The notes beneath the pieces are model-generated. The model worked only from the letters and a program-made list of their open reading frames with translations, did not search any database and had not been told where the DNA came from. Positions 9,134-17,962 of a DNA stretch of 64,000 nucleotides are shown one piece after another; positions within the stretch are counted from its first letter, which is position 1; every line of letters starts with the position of its first letter. The translations under genes were made by a program, and so were the position numbers. Origin of the DNA: Novosphingobium profundi (lineage in GTDB: Bacteria > Pseudomonadota > Alphaproteobacteria > Sphingomonadales > Sphingomonadaceae); NCBI RefSeq assembly GCF_018491765.1, contig NZ_JABWCU010000003.1:62001-126000 (forward strand), in the 5' to 3' direction.

Positions 9134-10176
9134 GCACACTTCTCCTTGTAAAGGCCAAGTTTTTGTTGGGAAACTTTGTCCGAAAAGCCGAACAGAACGA
9201 GGTCCTTGCGGGCCTCGAGGCCGAGCTTCGACCATGAGGGCACCACCACCACGTCACGCGGCATGAGCGCGAATTCGCGTTCGCCCACCTGCGCGGTTCC
9301 TTCACCCTCGACAACGACAAATATCGTGCCGTCGGTCGACTGGCGCGGCGCGGAGCTGAAGCCTGCAGGAAGCAGGCGCACATGCGCCGAGATCGTGTTC
9401 ATGATCGCGCCACCATCGGCCGGATTGAGGAATTCAAGCGCGTGCCCAAGATGAGGATCGATAGGCGATGTTCGCGCCAGCCCATCGAGCGCGGCGCGCC
9501 ATTTCGCGAAGGGGTAGTGGAACAGCGGTTGGGCCACGGGGCGATAATCGGCGGTATGCCCGTGCATCGGCCGCATGTTCTGACCGTAGGCCGCGAGGCT
9601 CGATCCAGGAGGCATCGTTTCGGGATGGACCTTCGAGTCGAGATGCTCTGCAAAAGTGGCGTCGAACAAACGCACCGTCGGAATGTCGAGGCCATCCAGC
9701 CAGATCATCGGGATGTCGGTCGGGTTGCCATGATCATGCCATTCGCCGCCCGGTGTGAGAACCAGGTCGAAGGGGTTCATGATTGCCTTCTCCCCGCCCA
9801 CGGATGTGAAGGCGCCCGAACCTTCCATCACGAAACGAAGGGCGCACTGCGAATGGCGATGAGCCGGTGCGATCTCGCCCGGCAAGATCATCTGCAATCC
9901 GGCGTACAGGCTGGGCGTTATCGCCGAAAGGCCGGGGAGTGTCGGATTTTCGAGAATGAGGACCCGGCGTTCTGCTTGTTCCGCGCTGATGAGATCGCCT
10001 GCGCGAAGGAGGAAGTCGCGCATTTCGCGGTAGGACCAGCGATGGCTGGCAGCAGGAGAAGATGGCTCCGGTTTCACCAGTGTTGCCAGCATTTCCCATA
10101 ACGGCGTCAGAAAATTTGGGGCCATCTGCTCGTACAAATCTTCCAGCAGCCGCTTTTGCTCGTTGGCCAGGGACAT
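9130..10176 (-). CDS. nagI: Gentisate 1,2-dioxygenase
   Basis: A 348-residue bicupin ring-cleavage dioxygenase, the usual length for this family. The first cupin carries the likely Fe(II) ligands in PAHRHSQCALRFVMEG and GGEWHDHGN. The second cupin follows (APRQSTDGTIFVVVEGEG, ALMPRDVVVVPSW). The enzyme opens gentisate (2,5-dihydroxybenzoate) to maleylpyruvate, which the next two genes process to fumarate and pyruvate. The ATG at 10176 has GAGGA about 7 bases upstream and is preferred over an in-frame ATG 21 bases earlier. No gentisate-forming hydroxylase is visible nearby. Confidence 0.92.
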   Translation of the reverse strand: MSLANEQKRLLEDLYEQMAPNFLTPLWEMLATLVKPEPSSPAASHRWSYREMRDFLLRAGDLISAEQAERRVLILENPTLPGLSAITPSLYAGLQMILPGEIAPAHRHSQCALRFVMEGSGAFTSVGGEKAIMNPFDLVLTPGGEWHDHGNPTDIPMIWLDGLDIPTVRLFDATFAEHLDSKVHPETMPPGSSLAAYGQNMRPMHGHTADYRPVAQPLFHYPFAKWRAALDGLARTSPIDPHLGHALEFLNPADGGAIMNTISAHVRLLPAGFSSAPRQSTDGTIFVVVEGEGTAQVGEREFALMPRDVVVVPSWSKLGLEARKDLVLFGFSDKVSQQKLGLYKEKCA

Positions 10177-10227
10177 TGAGATTCCTCTACCGCACATTTG
10201 TTGATTGCCGTGTATCAGTGAGGAATG

Positions 10228-10247
10228 AATTTCACAATGGTGAATTT
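10228..10247. promoter_or_regulatory. Dyad in the gentisate/PLP-enzyme divergent region
   Basis: AATTTCAC-AATG-GTGAATTT forms a near-perfect inverted repeat about 50 bp upstream of the gentisate dioxygenase start and 92 bp upstream of the divergent PLP enzyme. The spacing and symmetry would suit a dimeric regulator such as the IclR protein encoded at the far end of the operon. The link to that regulator is inference only. Confidence 0.4.
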
Positions 10248-10339
10248 TGGTCGCATCGGGTGCACCCTTGGCGATATGCCGGGGCTTGAATGGGGCAAAC
10301 CGGTGGACGCATCGGCGCAGACTGTGCGAGGTCGTCGCG

Positions 10340-11506
10340 ATGACCCGAAAATCCTACAAATCGCTGTTCACCAGAAGCTTGGCAGCTGCCCCAGGTCGGG
10401 TGCATTTTGCCGCTCATGCGCACCACCTCTGGCCGGACGCCTCGTTTGATGGACAAATGGCCTGCTGGAGTGACGGCGCTCGCTTGGCCGAGCGCAAGTG
10501 GGCCTACGTGCTGGGCGATCTGTGGCGAACGGCACAGGGATACATCGCCGATGAACTGCACCTGCCGGATCGTGCCAGCATCGCCTTTGCCAACAGCACG
10601 CACGACTTGCTGGTGCGTATCGTGTCCGCCTGGCCGCGCCGCCCTGTCCGTATTCTCACCGGGGCTGGTGAATTTCACAGCTTTCGGCGCCAGGCCGCAC
10701 GGTGGGTGGAAGCGGGAACCGTAGTCGTCGAAGAAATTCCGATCGAGAGCGGCGATATGGAACTCTTCGCAGCGCGCTTGCTCGACCGGGCGCGCAGTGG
10801 CGAACATGATCTGATCTGGATAAGCCAGGTCATGTTCGCAACAGGGCAGGTGTTTACCGGCCTTGAGGCGCTGGCACAGCTCGCGGCACCGCAAGGACCA
10901 TGGGTGGTGATGGATGGATATCACGGTTTCATGGCCGTAGAGACCAATCTGTCATCCGTTGCCGATCGGGTGTTCTATCTGGCCGGTGGCTACAAGTATG
11001 CAATGTCCGGCGAGGGGGTTGCCTTTCTCCATGCGCCGTCTGGCTTTGCCCTGCGGCCGCAAAATACAGGATGGTTCGCATACGACGTCCTTGACCGGAG
11101 CCTCGAGACACCCGTCGCCTATCATAGCGATGCCCGGCGATTTCTGGGTGCCACTTTCGATCCGTCCGGTCTCTATCGCTTTGTCGCGGTGCGTGGGATG
11201 CTCGAGCGCGAAGGCATTGATACGGGTCTGCAGAACCGGTTTACCAGCCGCCATGCGCATGCACTTCTGACTGAGATTTCACATTCGCCATTGGGATCCG
11301 CACGGCTGCGAAACCGTCCCGGGCCAGCGAAGCAGGCTCGCTTTCTCGCCTTCGAGCATCCTCTTGCTTCTCGATGGCAAAGCGCCCTCTTGCAGCAGGA
11401 CATCGTTACGGACGTGCGTGGGGATATCCTGAGGATTGGTTTTGGACTTTACCAGGATGATGACGATCTGGCGCTTCTCGTCTCGGCGTTGCGCAAGTTG
11501 GAATAG
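10340..11506 (+). CDS. Kynureninase-like class V PLP-dependent enzyme
   Basis: A 388-residue fold-type I PLP enzyme of the class V aminotransferase superfamily. It is closest in feel to kynureninase-like proteins: GRVHFAAHAHHLWPDASFDGQ near the N-terminus, GEFHSFRRQAARW in the middle, the DGYHGFM aspartate that contacts the pyridine nitrogen, and LAGGYKYAMSGEGVAFLH with the likely Schiff-base lysine. True kynureninase makes anthranilate from kynurenine; this subgroup's substrate is not established. It is divergent from the gentisate operon, so it may act on an aromatic amino acid derivative. The start at 10340 has only a weak ribosome site. Confidence 0.75.
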   Translation: MTRKSYKSLFTRSLAAAPGRVHFAAHAHHLWPDASFDGQMACWSDGARLAERKWAYVLGDLWRTAQGYIADELHLPDRASIAFANSTHDLLVRIVSAWPRRPVRILTGAGEFHSFRRQAARWVEAGTVVVEEIPIESGDMELFAARLLDRARSGEHDLIWISQVMFATGQVFTGLEALAQLAAPQGPWVVMDGYHGFMAVETNLSSVADRVFYLAGGYKYAMSGEGVAFLHAPSGFALRPQNTGWFAYDVLDRSLETPVAYHSDARRFLGATFDPSGLYRFVAVRGMLEREGIDTGLQNRFTSRHAHALLTEISHSPLGSARLRNRPGPAKQARFLAFEHPLASRWQSALLQQDIVTDVRGDILRIGFGLYQDDDDLALLVSALRKLE

Positions 11507-11670
11507 GAAAGGCCTGTTCTCGCAGTGGAAGCGGCGCAATCTGATTTTAATCGTCCTGTTTCGACAATTGCGCCCAAATAGTCCAAATCTCATACGTTGG
11601 TTCTGGCTACATGTTTCGCGCACAGTCCGTTGAACGGGCTGTTGTTCGTGAAATCAGGTCAGGGAACAGG

Positions 11671-13509
11671 ATGAAAAACAAGAAGGGGCTTGCGGCGCTG
11701 TTGGCGTCGGGGGTTTTGCACGCCTTGTCGTCAAACGCCGCCCATGCTGCGCAGAGCAAATCAGTTGAACAACCGCTTGCTTGCGATGCGACGCTGGCGA
11801 GCCGATTTCGGCCGGATGAACAGACACGTGTCGTCCTTGTCAAACCCTTCTCCAAAGGAGCGCCGCTTGTGCTGGGCGGCGGGGATCAGCAGTCCGGCCC
11901 TGCGCAAGGCGATGGTAGCTCACAAACCGCCCCGCCAAGGGTGGCTCAAGCTGACCTGTGCCTCGTAAAGTTGGTGGTCGGGCCGGGCAACCCAGGTCCG
12001 GCAGATGCTCCATCGACATCCGAGGGCATCGGCATTGAAATCTGGCTCCCCACACCGGCGCACTGGAATCGTCGAATCCACGTCCAGGGCGGTGGCGGCT
12101 GGGCCGGCGGAGGGCAGGGCTCTCTTGCCCACATCGACGATCAAGGCATAGCTGGAGGTTCCGCAGATATCGCAGCCCTCGAAGGCGCTGTGTCTGCGAC
12201 GACCGATACCGGTCATTCCATGCGCAAGGAAGGCAACCTGAACCTTGCCGGTGGCAATGGATCCTTCGCGATGCTGCCGGACGGCGAGATAAATGTCGCT
12301 CTTTGGCGGGATTTCGCCGAACGCAGCCTGCATGAAATGGCGGTCAAGACCAAGGCCCTTGCACGAGCCTACTATGGCAAGCCTGCTCTCTACGCCTACT
12401 GGGATGGGTTCTCGACCGGAGGGCGACAGGGGCTCAAGGAAGCGCAGGCCCATCCCGACGATTTCGATGGCATCCTGGTCGGAGCGCCAGCGATCAACTG
12501 GACGCGCTTTATCACCACCGAACTCTATCCACAAATCGTGATGCAGCGTGACCTGGGAGGCAAGCACCTCACCGCGGCTCAGCTTGCATTCGTCTCCAAC
12601 GCCGCCATCAAGGCTTGCGATGTCGTGGGCGGCGTGCACCTAGGCTACATTTCAGACCCCGCGAACTGTCGCTACGATCCGGCTACGGATCGCGCTGTGC
12701 TTTGCGCCAGTGCTGGTGGAACAGGGCCGGAGCCAGGCTGTCTTACAACGGTCGAGGCTCAGGCTTTCAACAAGATCTGGTACGGTCTTACCCGGGATGG
12801 TACCGCTCCTGATCCAAACGTGGATAACGGGTTCGGCATTTTTCCGCGAGGCAATCAGCGCTGGTTTGCCTTGACGCGCGGAACGGAGCTGCGCGCGCTC
12901 GCCGGCGAGACGCCGTTTACCATTGCCTCGGATCTGGTGGCGCTGGAACTGGGCGATCCCAAGGTCGCATCGACAGGGTTCGTCAACGCCGTGAGCAATG
13001 GCGAGAATGGGTGGAAGACGCTGAGCTATGAGGATCTCAATCGTGCATTCGATCGCGGAGTAGAGTTGCAAGATCAGTTTGCCGATATCAACACGGATCG
13101 TGCAGACCTTTACGCCTTTCGGGATCACGGCGGAAAAATGCTCATGTACCATGGGCTCGCGGACGTTCTGATCCCCTCGCAAGGTTCCTTGAACTACTAT
13201 AACCGTGTCCTTCACGAAATGGGCGGGGGCCAGAGCGTTCAGAAGTTCTTTCGTTTCTACCTGGTGCCGGGCATGAGCCACGCTTTCGCCAATGGCACGG
13301 CCAACCCTGATGCGATCCTGCCGCTGCCCGATCACGACGAGCTGTACGCGCGTTTGACCCGGTGGGTCGAGCATGGCGAGGCGCCGGGGCGTTACGATAT
13401 CGCGGCCAAGAGTGATCCTGGCGTAACGGCTGCCTTGTGTGTCTACCCGCAAAGCCCGAAATTTACGGGGAAGAGCCCGTTGCAGGCGGAAAGCTATACG
13501 TGCCAATAA
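11671..13509 (+). CDS. Secreted tannase/feruloyl-esterase-family hydrolase with altered CS-D-HC motif
   Basis: A 612-residue protein starting at 11671 with a signal peptide (MKNKKGLAALLASGVLHALSSNAAHA). It is a tannase/feruloyl esterase family (PF07519-type) hydrolase of aromatic carboxylic esters. The catalytic Ser is S248 in WDGFSTGGRQG, the Asp is D498 in HGLADVLIPS and the His is H537 in VPGMSHAFANG. Family members normally have Cys just before the Ser and just after the His, joined by a disulfide (CS-D-HC). Here both are replaced (F247, A538). The periplasmic or extracellular product could release phenolic acids for the pathways encoded nearby. Confidence 0.88.
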   Translation: MKNKKGLAALLASGVLHALSSNAAHAAQSKSVEQPLACDATLASRFRPDEQTRVVLVKPFSKGAPLVLGGGDQQSGPAQGDGSSQTAPPRVAQADLCLVKLVVGPGNPGPADAPSTSEGIGIEIWLPTPAHWNRRIHVQGGGGWAGGGQGSLAHIDDQGIAGGSADIAALEGAVSATTDTGHSMRKEGNLNLAGGNGSFAMLPDGEINVALWRDFAERSLHEMAVKTKALARAYYGKPALYAYWDGFSTGGRQGLKEAQAHPDDFDGILVGAPAINWTRFITTELYPQIVMQRDLGGKHLTAAQLAFVSNAAIKACDVVGGVHLGYISDPANCRYDPATDRAVLCASAGGTGPEPGCLTTVEAQAFNKIWYGLTRDGTAPDPNVDNGFGIFPRGNQRWFALTRGTELRALAGETPFTIASDLVALELGDPKVASTGFVNAVSNGENGWKTLSYEDLNRAFDRGVELQDQFADINTDRADLYAFRDHGGKMLMYHGLADVLIPSQGSLNYYNRVLHEMGGGQSVQKFFRFYLVPGMSHAFANGTANPDAILPLPDHDELYARLTRWVEHGEAPGRYDIAAKSDPGVTAALCVYPQSPKFTGKSPLQAESYTCQ

Positions 13510-13576
13510 GAAGGGGCGATTGAGCAGGCCTGGCCGAGTTCAGGACTGCATCGACCTCGACATCCCCGAGCGAGGA

Positions 13577-13618
13577 CGAGCCGGAAAAGCCCGTTGGCTT
13601 TTCCGGCTCGTTTGTTTC
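13577..13618 (+). terminator. Rho-independent terminator after the esterase gene
   Basis: A perfect 15-bp stem (CGAGCCGGAAAAGCC, 13577-13591, with its complement at 13596-13610), a CGTT loop and a following TTTGTTT run. It lies 67 bp past the esterase stop and 41 bp before the end of the convergent outer-membrane protein gene. The T-run is on the plus side only, but the stem could also hinder transcription from the other direction. Confidence 0.85.
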
Positions 13619-13659
13619 GTGCCGCGCTTCAAGGGAGGAGGGGCCGCGGCACGCGGGGG

Positions 13660-14241
13660 TCAGAAGTTGTAGGCTACACCGAACAGTGCCTGATGCCGGT
13701 CGAAGTCGTTGCCATTGTTCCCAAGATCGGAATAGCGATACTCAAGGCGGGCGCTGACATGGTCGGTGATGGCTCGTTCGACGCCGCCACCCACGCTCCA
13801 GCCGTCGAAGGTATCATGGCCTTCGACAAGGCCGTTGGAAACACGCGCGCGCATGTTCTCATAGCCGCCGCGGACATAGAGCAGGGTCTGGGGAGTGACG
13901 AGATAACCTGCGCGCGCCGCTACATCGAACGAATAGTTCGGATCGATGGTGTTGCCATTGCCGCGCAACCTGTCGTCCGCGCCCATGTCGAAACCGGCTT
14001 CCGCGCCGACCACTACCTGAGGCGTGACCTTGTAGTTGTAGCCGGCGTAAACACCACCGACGAAGGCATCACGGTTGTCGCGCAGATCCATATCGCCGAT
14101 GTCGGTGTCGGCACCGCGCACGCGATCCTCGTTCCATCCGGCTTCGGCCCCAACGTAGGGCCCGGCAAACGTATCGGCGAAGGCCGGAGCGACCGAGAAG
14201 AGCGAAGCCGCTGCGGCCAGTCCTGCGAAGAACGTCTTCAT
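13660..14241 (-). CDS. Opacity-type outer-membrane beta-barrel protein (copy 1)
   Basis: A 193-residue small outer-membrane barrel with a signal peptide (MKTFFAGLAAAASLFSVAPAFA) and alternating amphipathic strands ending in aromatic Phe (FGVAYNF). GPYVGAEAGWNEDRVRGADTD, VGGVYAGYNYKV and LEYRYSDLGNNG fit the OmpA-transmembrane/opacity (OMP_b-brl) group. AGGAAGGAA precedes the chosen ATG; longer upstream frames have no ribosome site. Its role is structural or adhesive, and its ligand is unknown. A clear paralogue of the same length is at 45121-45702. Confidence 0.85.
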   Translation of the reverse strand: MKTFFAGLAAAASLFSVAPAFADTFAGPYVGAEAGWNEDRVRGADTDIGDMDLRDNRDAFVGGVYAGYNYKVTPQVVVGAEAGFDMGADDRLRGNGNTIDPNYSFDVAARAGYLVTPQTLLYVRGGYENMRARVSNGLVEGHDTFDGWSVGGGVERAITDHVSARLEYRYSDLGNNGNDFDRHQALFGVAYNF

Positions 14242-14454
14242 GGAATTATTCCTTCCTGTTTCCTTTGAACAGGGCGCATATGGCGACAAATATGCGGTTG
14301 CATAATTCCGAACCGGAGCGACACATCGATTCCCTCCAGGAGACAATCGAAACGCCCACAAGGTGTGCAAATGCCGAAGGTGCGCAAGGCCTTCCACGCG
14401 AAAGGAGAGTGATGCGTTGGCAAGTCAGGAGTTCTCGTCGGGCACGAGCGCCAG

Positions 14455-15720
14455 TTATGGCGAGGTCTCGTCGTCAAGGGGGCGTGGCAGGCGTATCCTC
14501 AGCAGCCACAATGCCGCGAAAACCGCAGTTGCACAAATCATGATCCCGGGCATTTGCGCAGAGCCCGTACGCGTTTGAAGGGTGTGGGCAATGACCGGCG
14601 CAAAGCCTCCGAAAAACGCCGTGGCGAGCGTCGCGCCGAGACCCAGTCCGGTGAGCCGAACCGAACTCGGAAAGACTTCGGCGGTTGCCACAGCGCCCAC
14701 CGCACTCACGCCGCCAGCGAGCACGGCCAGAACGAATATGGACATCGGCACGAGTTCATAAGGTCCGCGTCCAATGGTGGAAAACAGGGGAACCGGAAGG
14801 ACCGTAGCGGCGAATGCGAGGGCAAGCAGGACGGGCTTGCGGCCCAGGAGGTCCGACGCCCAGCCGATGAGCGGCGTGACGAGAATGATTGCGACGGCGG
14901 CAAGGCTGGAGAGGTGCAGCGCTTCAGGCTGGCCGATGTGTCCGACGGTTTCGAGAAAGCTGGGGATGTAGGTGACGCCCACGTAATAGGTGATCGATCC
15001 CAGTGCAGAGATGGCAAAGCCGGTTCCAACCGCACCGCCGTGATGGCGCAGGACGGAGCGAAGTGGATGTGCGCCTTCAGATCCGGGTGTCGGAAGGTGG
15101 AACTGCGGTGTTTCGCCAATTGTGCTGCGCAGCAGCCAGATCATACCGGCAAGCAGCGCGCCGACGACGAAGGGGATCCGCCACCCCCAGCTTGCCAGTT
15201 CGGATGCGCCGAGCGATGCCGCCAGCCAGGCGCAAACGGTCGCAGCGAGCAAACCGCCGAGTTCGCTGGCGGCCGCCGCGCACGATGTCACCAGGCCCCG
15301 GCGATGTGGCGGCGCGGTTTCGTAGAGATAGCTGACGACCGCGGTATACTCGCCGCCCACGCTCAGCCCCATCAGGCAGCGCATTGCGATCAGGCCCAGT
15401 CCTGCAAGCGAGCCGATCTGGCTATAGGTGGGCAGTGCCGCCATCCCGAGCATGGCGATCGTCATTCCTGCCATGGACAGAAGCAGGGCAGGGCGGCGTC
15501 CGAAGCGGTCGCCAAACAGGCCAAGCATGATCGCGCCGACGGGGCGCATGAGATAGGCGATCGCGAAACCGGCCAGAGTATCGAAAAGCGCGTCTTGGCC
15601 GGTTCCGAAAAAGATGCGCGCCAGCGTCGGGGCAAAGTAGAGGCACAGTGTGAAATCGTACCATTCGACGATCGTCGAGAGGCCAACCGCCACGATCGCC
15701 CACAGCTGCCGTCGTGTCAT
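14455..15720 (-). CDS. MFS transporter of the metabolite:H+ symporter type, coupled to egtB
   Basis: A 421-residue, 12-TM protein. IVEWYDFTLCLYFAPTLARIFF at the N-terminus and FGDRFGRRPALLLSM (motif A) are the hallmarks of the MHS subfamily (KgtP/ProP-like), with RCLMGLSVGGEYTAVVSYLYE in TM4. The ATG at 15720 overlaps the egtB stop in ATGA, so it is translationally coupled to egtB and the third gene of an egtD-egtB-MFS operon. MHS members usually import small acids or zwitterions by proton symport. Ergothioneine is a zwitterionic betaine, so import or export of ergothioneine or its precursor hercynine is a reasonable but untested inference. Confidence 0.88.
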   Translation of the reverse strand: MTRRQLWAIVAVGLSTIVEWYDFTLCLYFAPTLARIFFGTGQDALFDTLAGFAIAYLMRPVGAIMLGLFGDRFGRRPALLLSMAGMTIAMLGMAALPTYSQIGSLAGLGLIAMRCLMGLSVGGEYTAVVSYLYETAPPHRRGLVTSCAAAASELGGLLAATVCAWLAASLGASELASWGWRIPFVVGALLAGMIWLLRSTIGETPQFHLPTPGSEGAHPLRSVLRHHGGAVGTGFAISALGSITYYVGVTYIPSFLETVGHIGQPEALHLSSLAAVAIILVTPLIGWASDLLGRKPVLLALAFAATVLPVPLFSTIGRGPYELVPMSIFVLAVLAGGVSAVGAVATAEVFPSSVRLTGLGLGATLATAFFGGFAPVIAHTLQTRTGSAQMPGIMICATAVFAALWLLRIRLPRPLDDETSP

Positions 15721-16979
15721 GCGCCGTCCCGAGCCAGGCGCAGCCCCGTGAACTGCCAGCGATGGTGCGGATAGAAGAAATTGCGATAGGTCGCGCGGGA
15801 ATGCCCGCAGGGTGTGGCGTGGCTCGCCCCACGCAGAACGAACTGTCCACTCATGAACTTGCCGTTGTATTCGCCTATGGCGCCATCGGCGATGCGGAAC
15901 CCGGGATAGGGGCGATAGGCGCTGCCGGTCCATTGCCAAACCCGGCCAAAGAAGCCTCGGGCGTCTTTGGCGGTGAACGGGCCGGTGGCAGCCTGGCCTC
16001 TTTCGGGTGAGAAGGGGGCGGCCGAAATCTCCCACTCGGCTTCGGTTGGCAGACGTGCGCCAGCCCAGCTGGCGAAGGCGTCGGCTTCATAAAGGCTGAT
16101 GTGTGTCACCGGCTGGCTCGGTTCGACCGGCCGACGGCCTGCGAGCGTGAATCGGGTCCACTGACCATTGTCGCTCTGGCGCCAGTAAAGGGGCGCCTCG
16201 ATTGCCTCTCGCTGGACCCAGGTCCAGCCGTCGGACAACCACAAGCGTGGATCGCGGTAACCCCCATCCGCGATGAATTCGAGCCATTCGCCGTTCGTGA
16301 CGAGCCGGTCCGCCACGCGGAAGGGCTCGAGATAGGTCTTGTGGCGTGGACCTTCGCAGTCGAAAGCGAACTTGGAGGCGCCGCTCGGCGCGTGTCCGAT
16401 GTCGACGAGGCCTCCGGGCGAGGAGATCCAGTCGATGGGCGGTGTCTCTTCACCGGGATCATCAGGCGTTTGGGGCTCATCGTGCGACCACAGCGCAGGT
16501 TCGAGTGGATTGCATGAAAACGCGTGAAGGATATCGGTGAGCAAAAGCTCCTGATGCTGCTGCTCGTGGTGGCAGCCCAACTGGACCAGCATCAGAACCT
16601 GCGGCGAGAATGTGGGCAAGGCCTCGAGCAGCGCTGCATTCACCGCCTGTCGGTAATCGAGAATTTCGGCCAGGGTCGGGCGCGAGAGCATGCCGCGTGC
16701 CGGGCGCGCGAGGCGATTGCCTTCGGCCTCGTAGTAGCTGTTGAACAGATAGGGCCAGGACGGCTGATGGAGGCGGTATCCCGGCGCATGGGCGCGCAAG
16801 ATAAAGGTTTCAAAGAACCAGGTCGTGTGCGCGAGGTGCCACTTCGCCGGCGAAGCGTCCGCCATCGATTGGATCGTCGCATCGGCATCCGTCAGGGGAC
16901 GGGCCAGTTCTTCGGTGAACGTACGCACGCGAACAAATAGCGCGCGGATGAATTCGCAATCATGTTGCACGGCGTTCAT
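15717..16979 (-). CDS. egtB: Ergothioneine biosynthesis sulfoxide synthase EgtB
   Basis: A 420-residue non-heme iron enzyme that couples hercynine to a thiol (gamma-glutamylcysteine or cysteine) with O2. The N-terminal DinB-like helical domain has HLAHTTWFFETF (H51) and HHEQQHQELL (H138, H142), the three-His iron site. The C-terminal formylglycine-generating-enzyme-like domain holds GARLPTEAEWE, FFGRVWQWTGSAY and VLRGASHATP. The length is normal. The ATG overlaps the egtD stop in ATGA. No EgtA, EgtC or EgtE homologue is seen here, so the thiol donor and the final C-S lyase must come from elsewhere. Confidence 0.95.
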   Translation of the reverse strand: MNAVQHDCEFIRALFVRVRTFTEELARPLTDADATIQSMADASPAKWHLAHTTWFFETFILRAHAPGYRLHQPSWPYLFNSYYEAEGNRLARPARGMLSRPTLAEILDYRQAVNAALLEALPTFSPQVLMLVQLGCHHEQQHQELLLTDILHAFSCNPLEPALWSHDEPQTPDDPGEETPPIDWISSPGGLVDIGHAPSGASKFAFDCEGPRHKTYLEPFRVADRLVTNGEWLEFIADGGYRDPRLWLSDGWTWVQREAIEAPLYWRQSDNGQWTRFTLAGRRPVEPSQPVTHISLYEADAFASWAGARLPTEAEWEISAAPFSPERGQAATGPFTAKDARGFFGRVWQWTGSAYRPYPGFRIADGAIGEYNGKFMSGQFVLRGASHATPCGHSRATYRNFFYPHHRWQFTGLRLARDGA

Positions 16980-17962
16980 GGCTGGGCGCGCAACAGGTGT
17001 ATGCTGAAAAGGTCGCAGTCATCGGACCACACTCCGAGTGACTGGTACCCGGCATTGCGGGCAAGAGAGATGAATTCATCGCAGGTGTACTTGTGCGAGT
17101 TCTCGATATGGATCGGCTCGTTCCGGTCGAAATCGAAAACCTTGCCAGCCACCGTTACGCTCTGGTCCGCCTGGCTGACGAGCGTGATCTCGACGTAGCC
17201 CGGTTCGCTCACGTAGCGCGCGCGGTGGCGAAATTGTGCAAGGTCGAAATTGGCATCGAGTTCGCGGTTGGTTCGCGCCAGCACGTTCAGGCTGAAGCGG
17301 GCGGTAACGCCTGCGGCATCATCATAGGCCTTCTCGAGCAGAGGCACTGGCTTCTTGAGGTCCACGCCGATGAGCATGAGGCTGTTCGGTTTAAGGAGCG
17401 AGCGGCATCGGCGCAGGAAGTCCGTGGCCTCGGGGCGCTCGAAGTTGCCGATGGTGGAGCCCGGGAAGAAGCACACGTCGACATCGGATGGCTGTTCCGG
17501 AAGGGCCACAGCCTCAAGGAAATCGGCGCATAGGGAAGCCACATCGATTTCCGGATAGCGCTGGCGCATCGCCCGCGCGGTTCGCTCCAAGGGCTCGGGA
17601 GATATGTCGATGCACAGATAGGAGGAAGGGGCAGGGAGGGCGTCCATCAGCCTGTCCACCTTTCCGCCCGACCCGGCTCCCAGTTCGATTACTCGGGCGC
17701 CTTTTCCGATCATGGCGCCAATCTGTGCAGCGTTTTTACGCAGTATCTCCTTTTCCGTGCGGGTCGGATAATACTCGGGCAAGGTGCAGATCTGATCAAA
17801 AAGATCTGATCCGGGCGAATCGTACAGATAGCGACAGGGAATGCGTTTTGGCGTTTGGTTCAGTCCGTTCAGGACTGCATTCCGGAAATCCGAGGTTGCC
17901 GATAGTCGGGGCGCGCGATCGGTGTTGCACAGTTCCAGTGTCAGGGTGTCCGGCGTCCTCAT
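16976..17962 (-). CDS. egtD: L-histidine N-alpha-methyltransferase EgtD
   Basis: A 328-residue SAM-dependent enzyme that trimethylates histidine to hercynine, the first step of ergothioneine synthesis. Signatures are IPCRYLYDSPGSDLFDQIC, LPEYYPTRTEKEIL, the SAM-binding VIELGAGSGGKVDRLM, FFPGSTIGNF and HIENSHKYTCDEF. AAGGAG lies nine bases before the ATG at 17962. It is first in the operon, with egtB and an MFS transporter following by 4-bp overlaps, so all three should be made together. Confidence 0.95.
   Translation of the reverse strand: MRTPDTLTLELCNTDRAPRLSATSDFRNAVLNGLNQTPKRIPCRYLYDSPGSDLFDQICTLPEYYPTRTEKEILRKNAAQIGAMIGKGARVIELGAGSGGKVDRLMDALPAPSSYLCIDISPEPLERTARAMRQRYPEIDVASLCADFLEAVALPEQPSDVDVCFFPGSTIGNFERPEATDFLRRCRSLLKPNSLMLIGVDLKKPVPLLEKAYDDAAGVTARFSLNVLARTNRELDANFDLAQFRHRARYVSEPGYVEITLVSQADQSVTVAGKVFDFDRNEPIHIENSHKYTCDEFISLARNAGYQSLGVWSDDCDLFSIHLLRAQP

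Noticed and set aside
14554..15774. A 406-codon plus-strand frame opposite the MFS gene of the egt operon
   Set aside because: The minus-strand frame has clear MHS transporter motifs and ATGA coupling; the plus frame is a low-complexity shadow rich in Arg, Gly and Gln.
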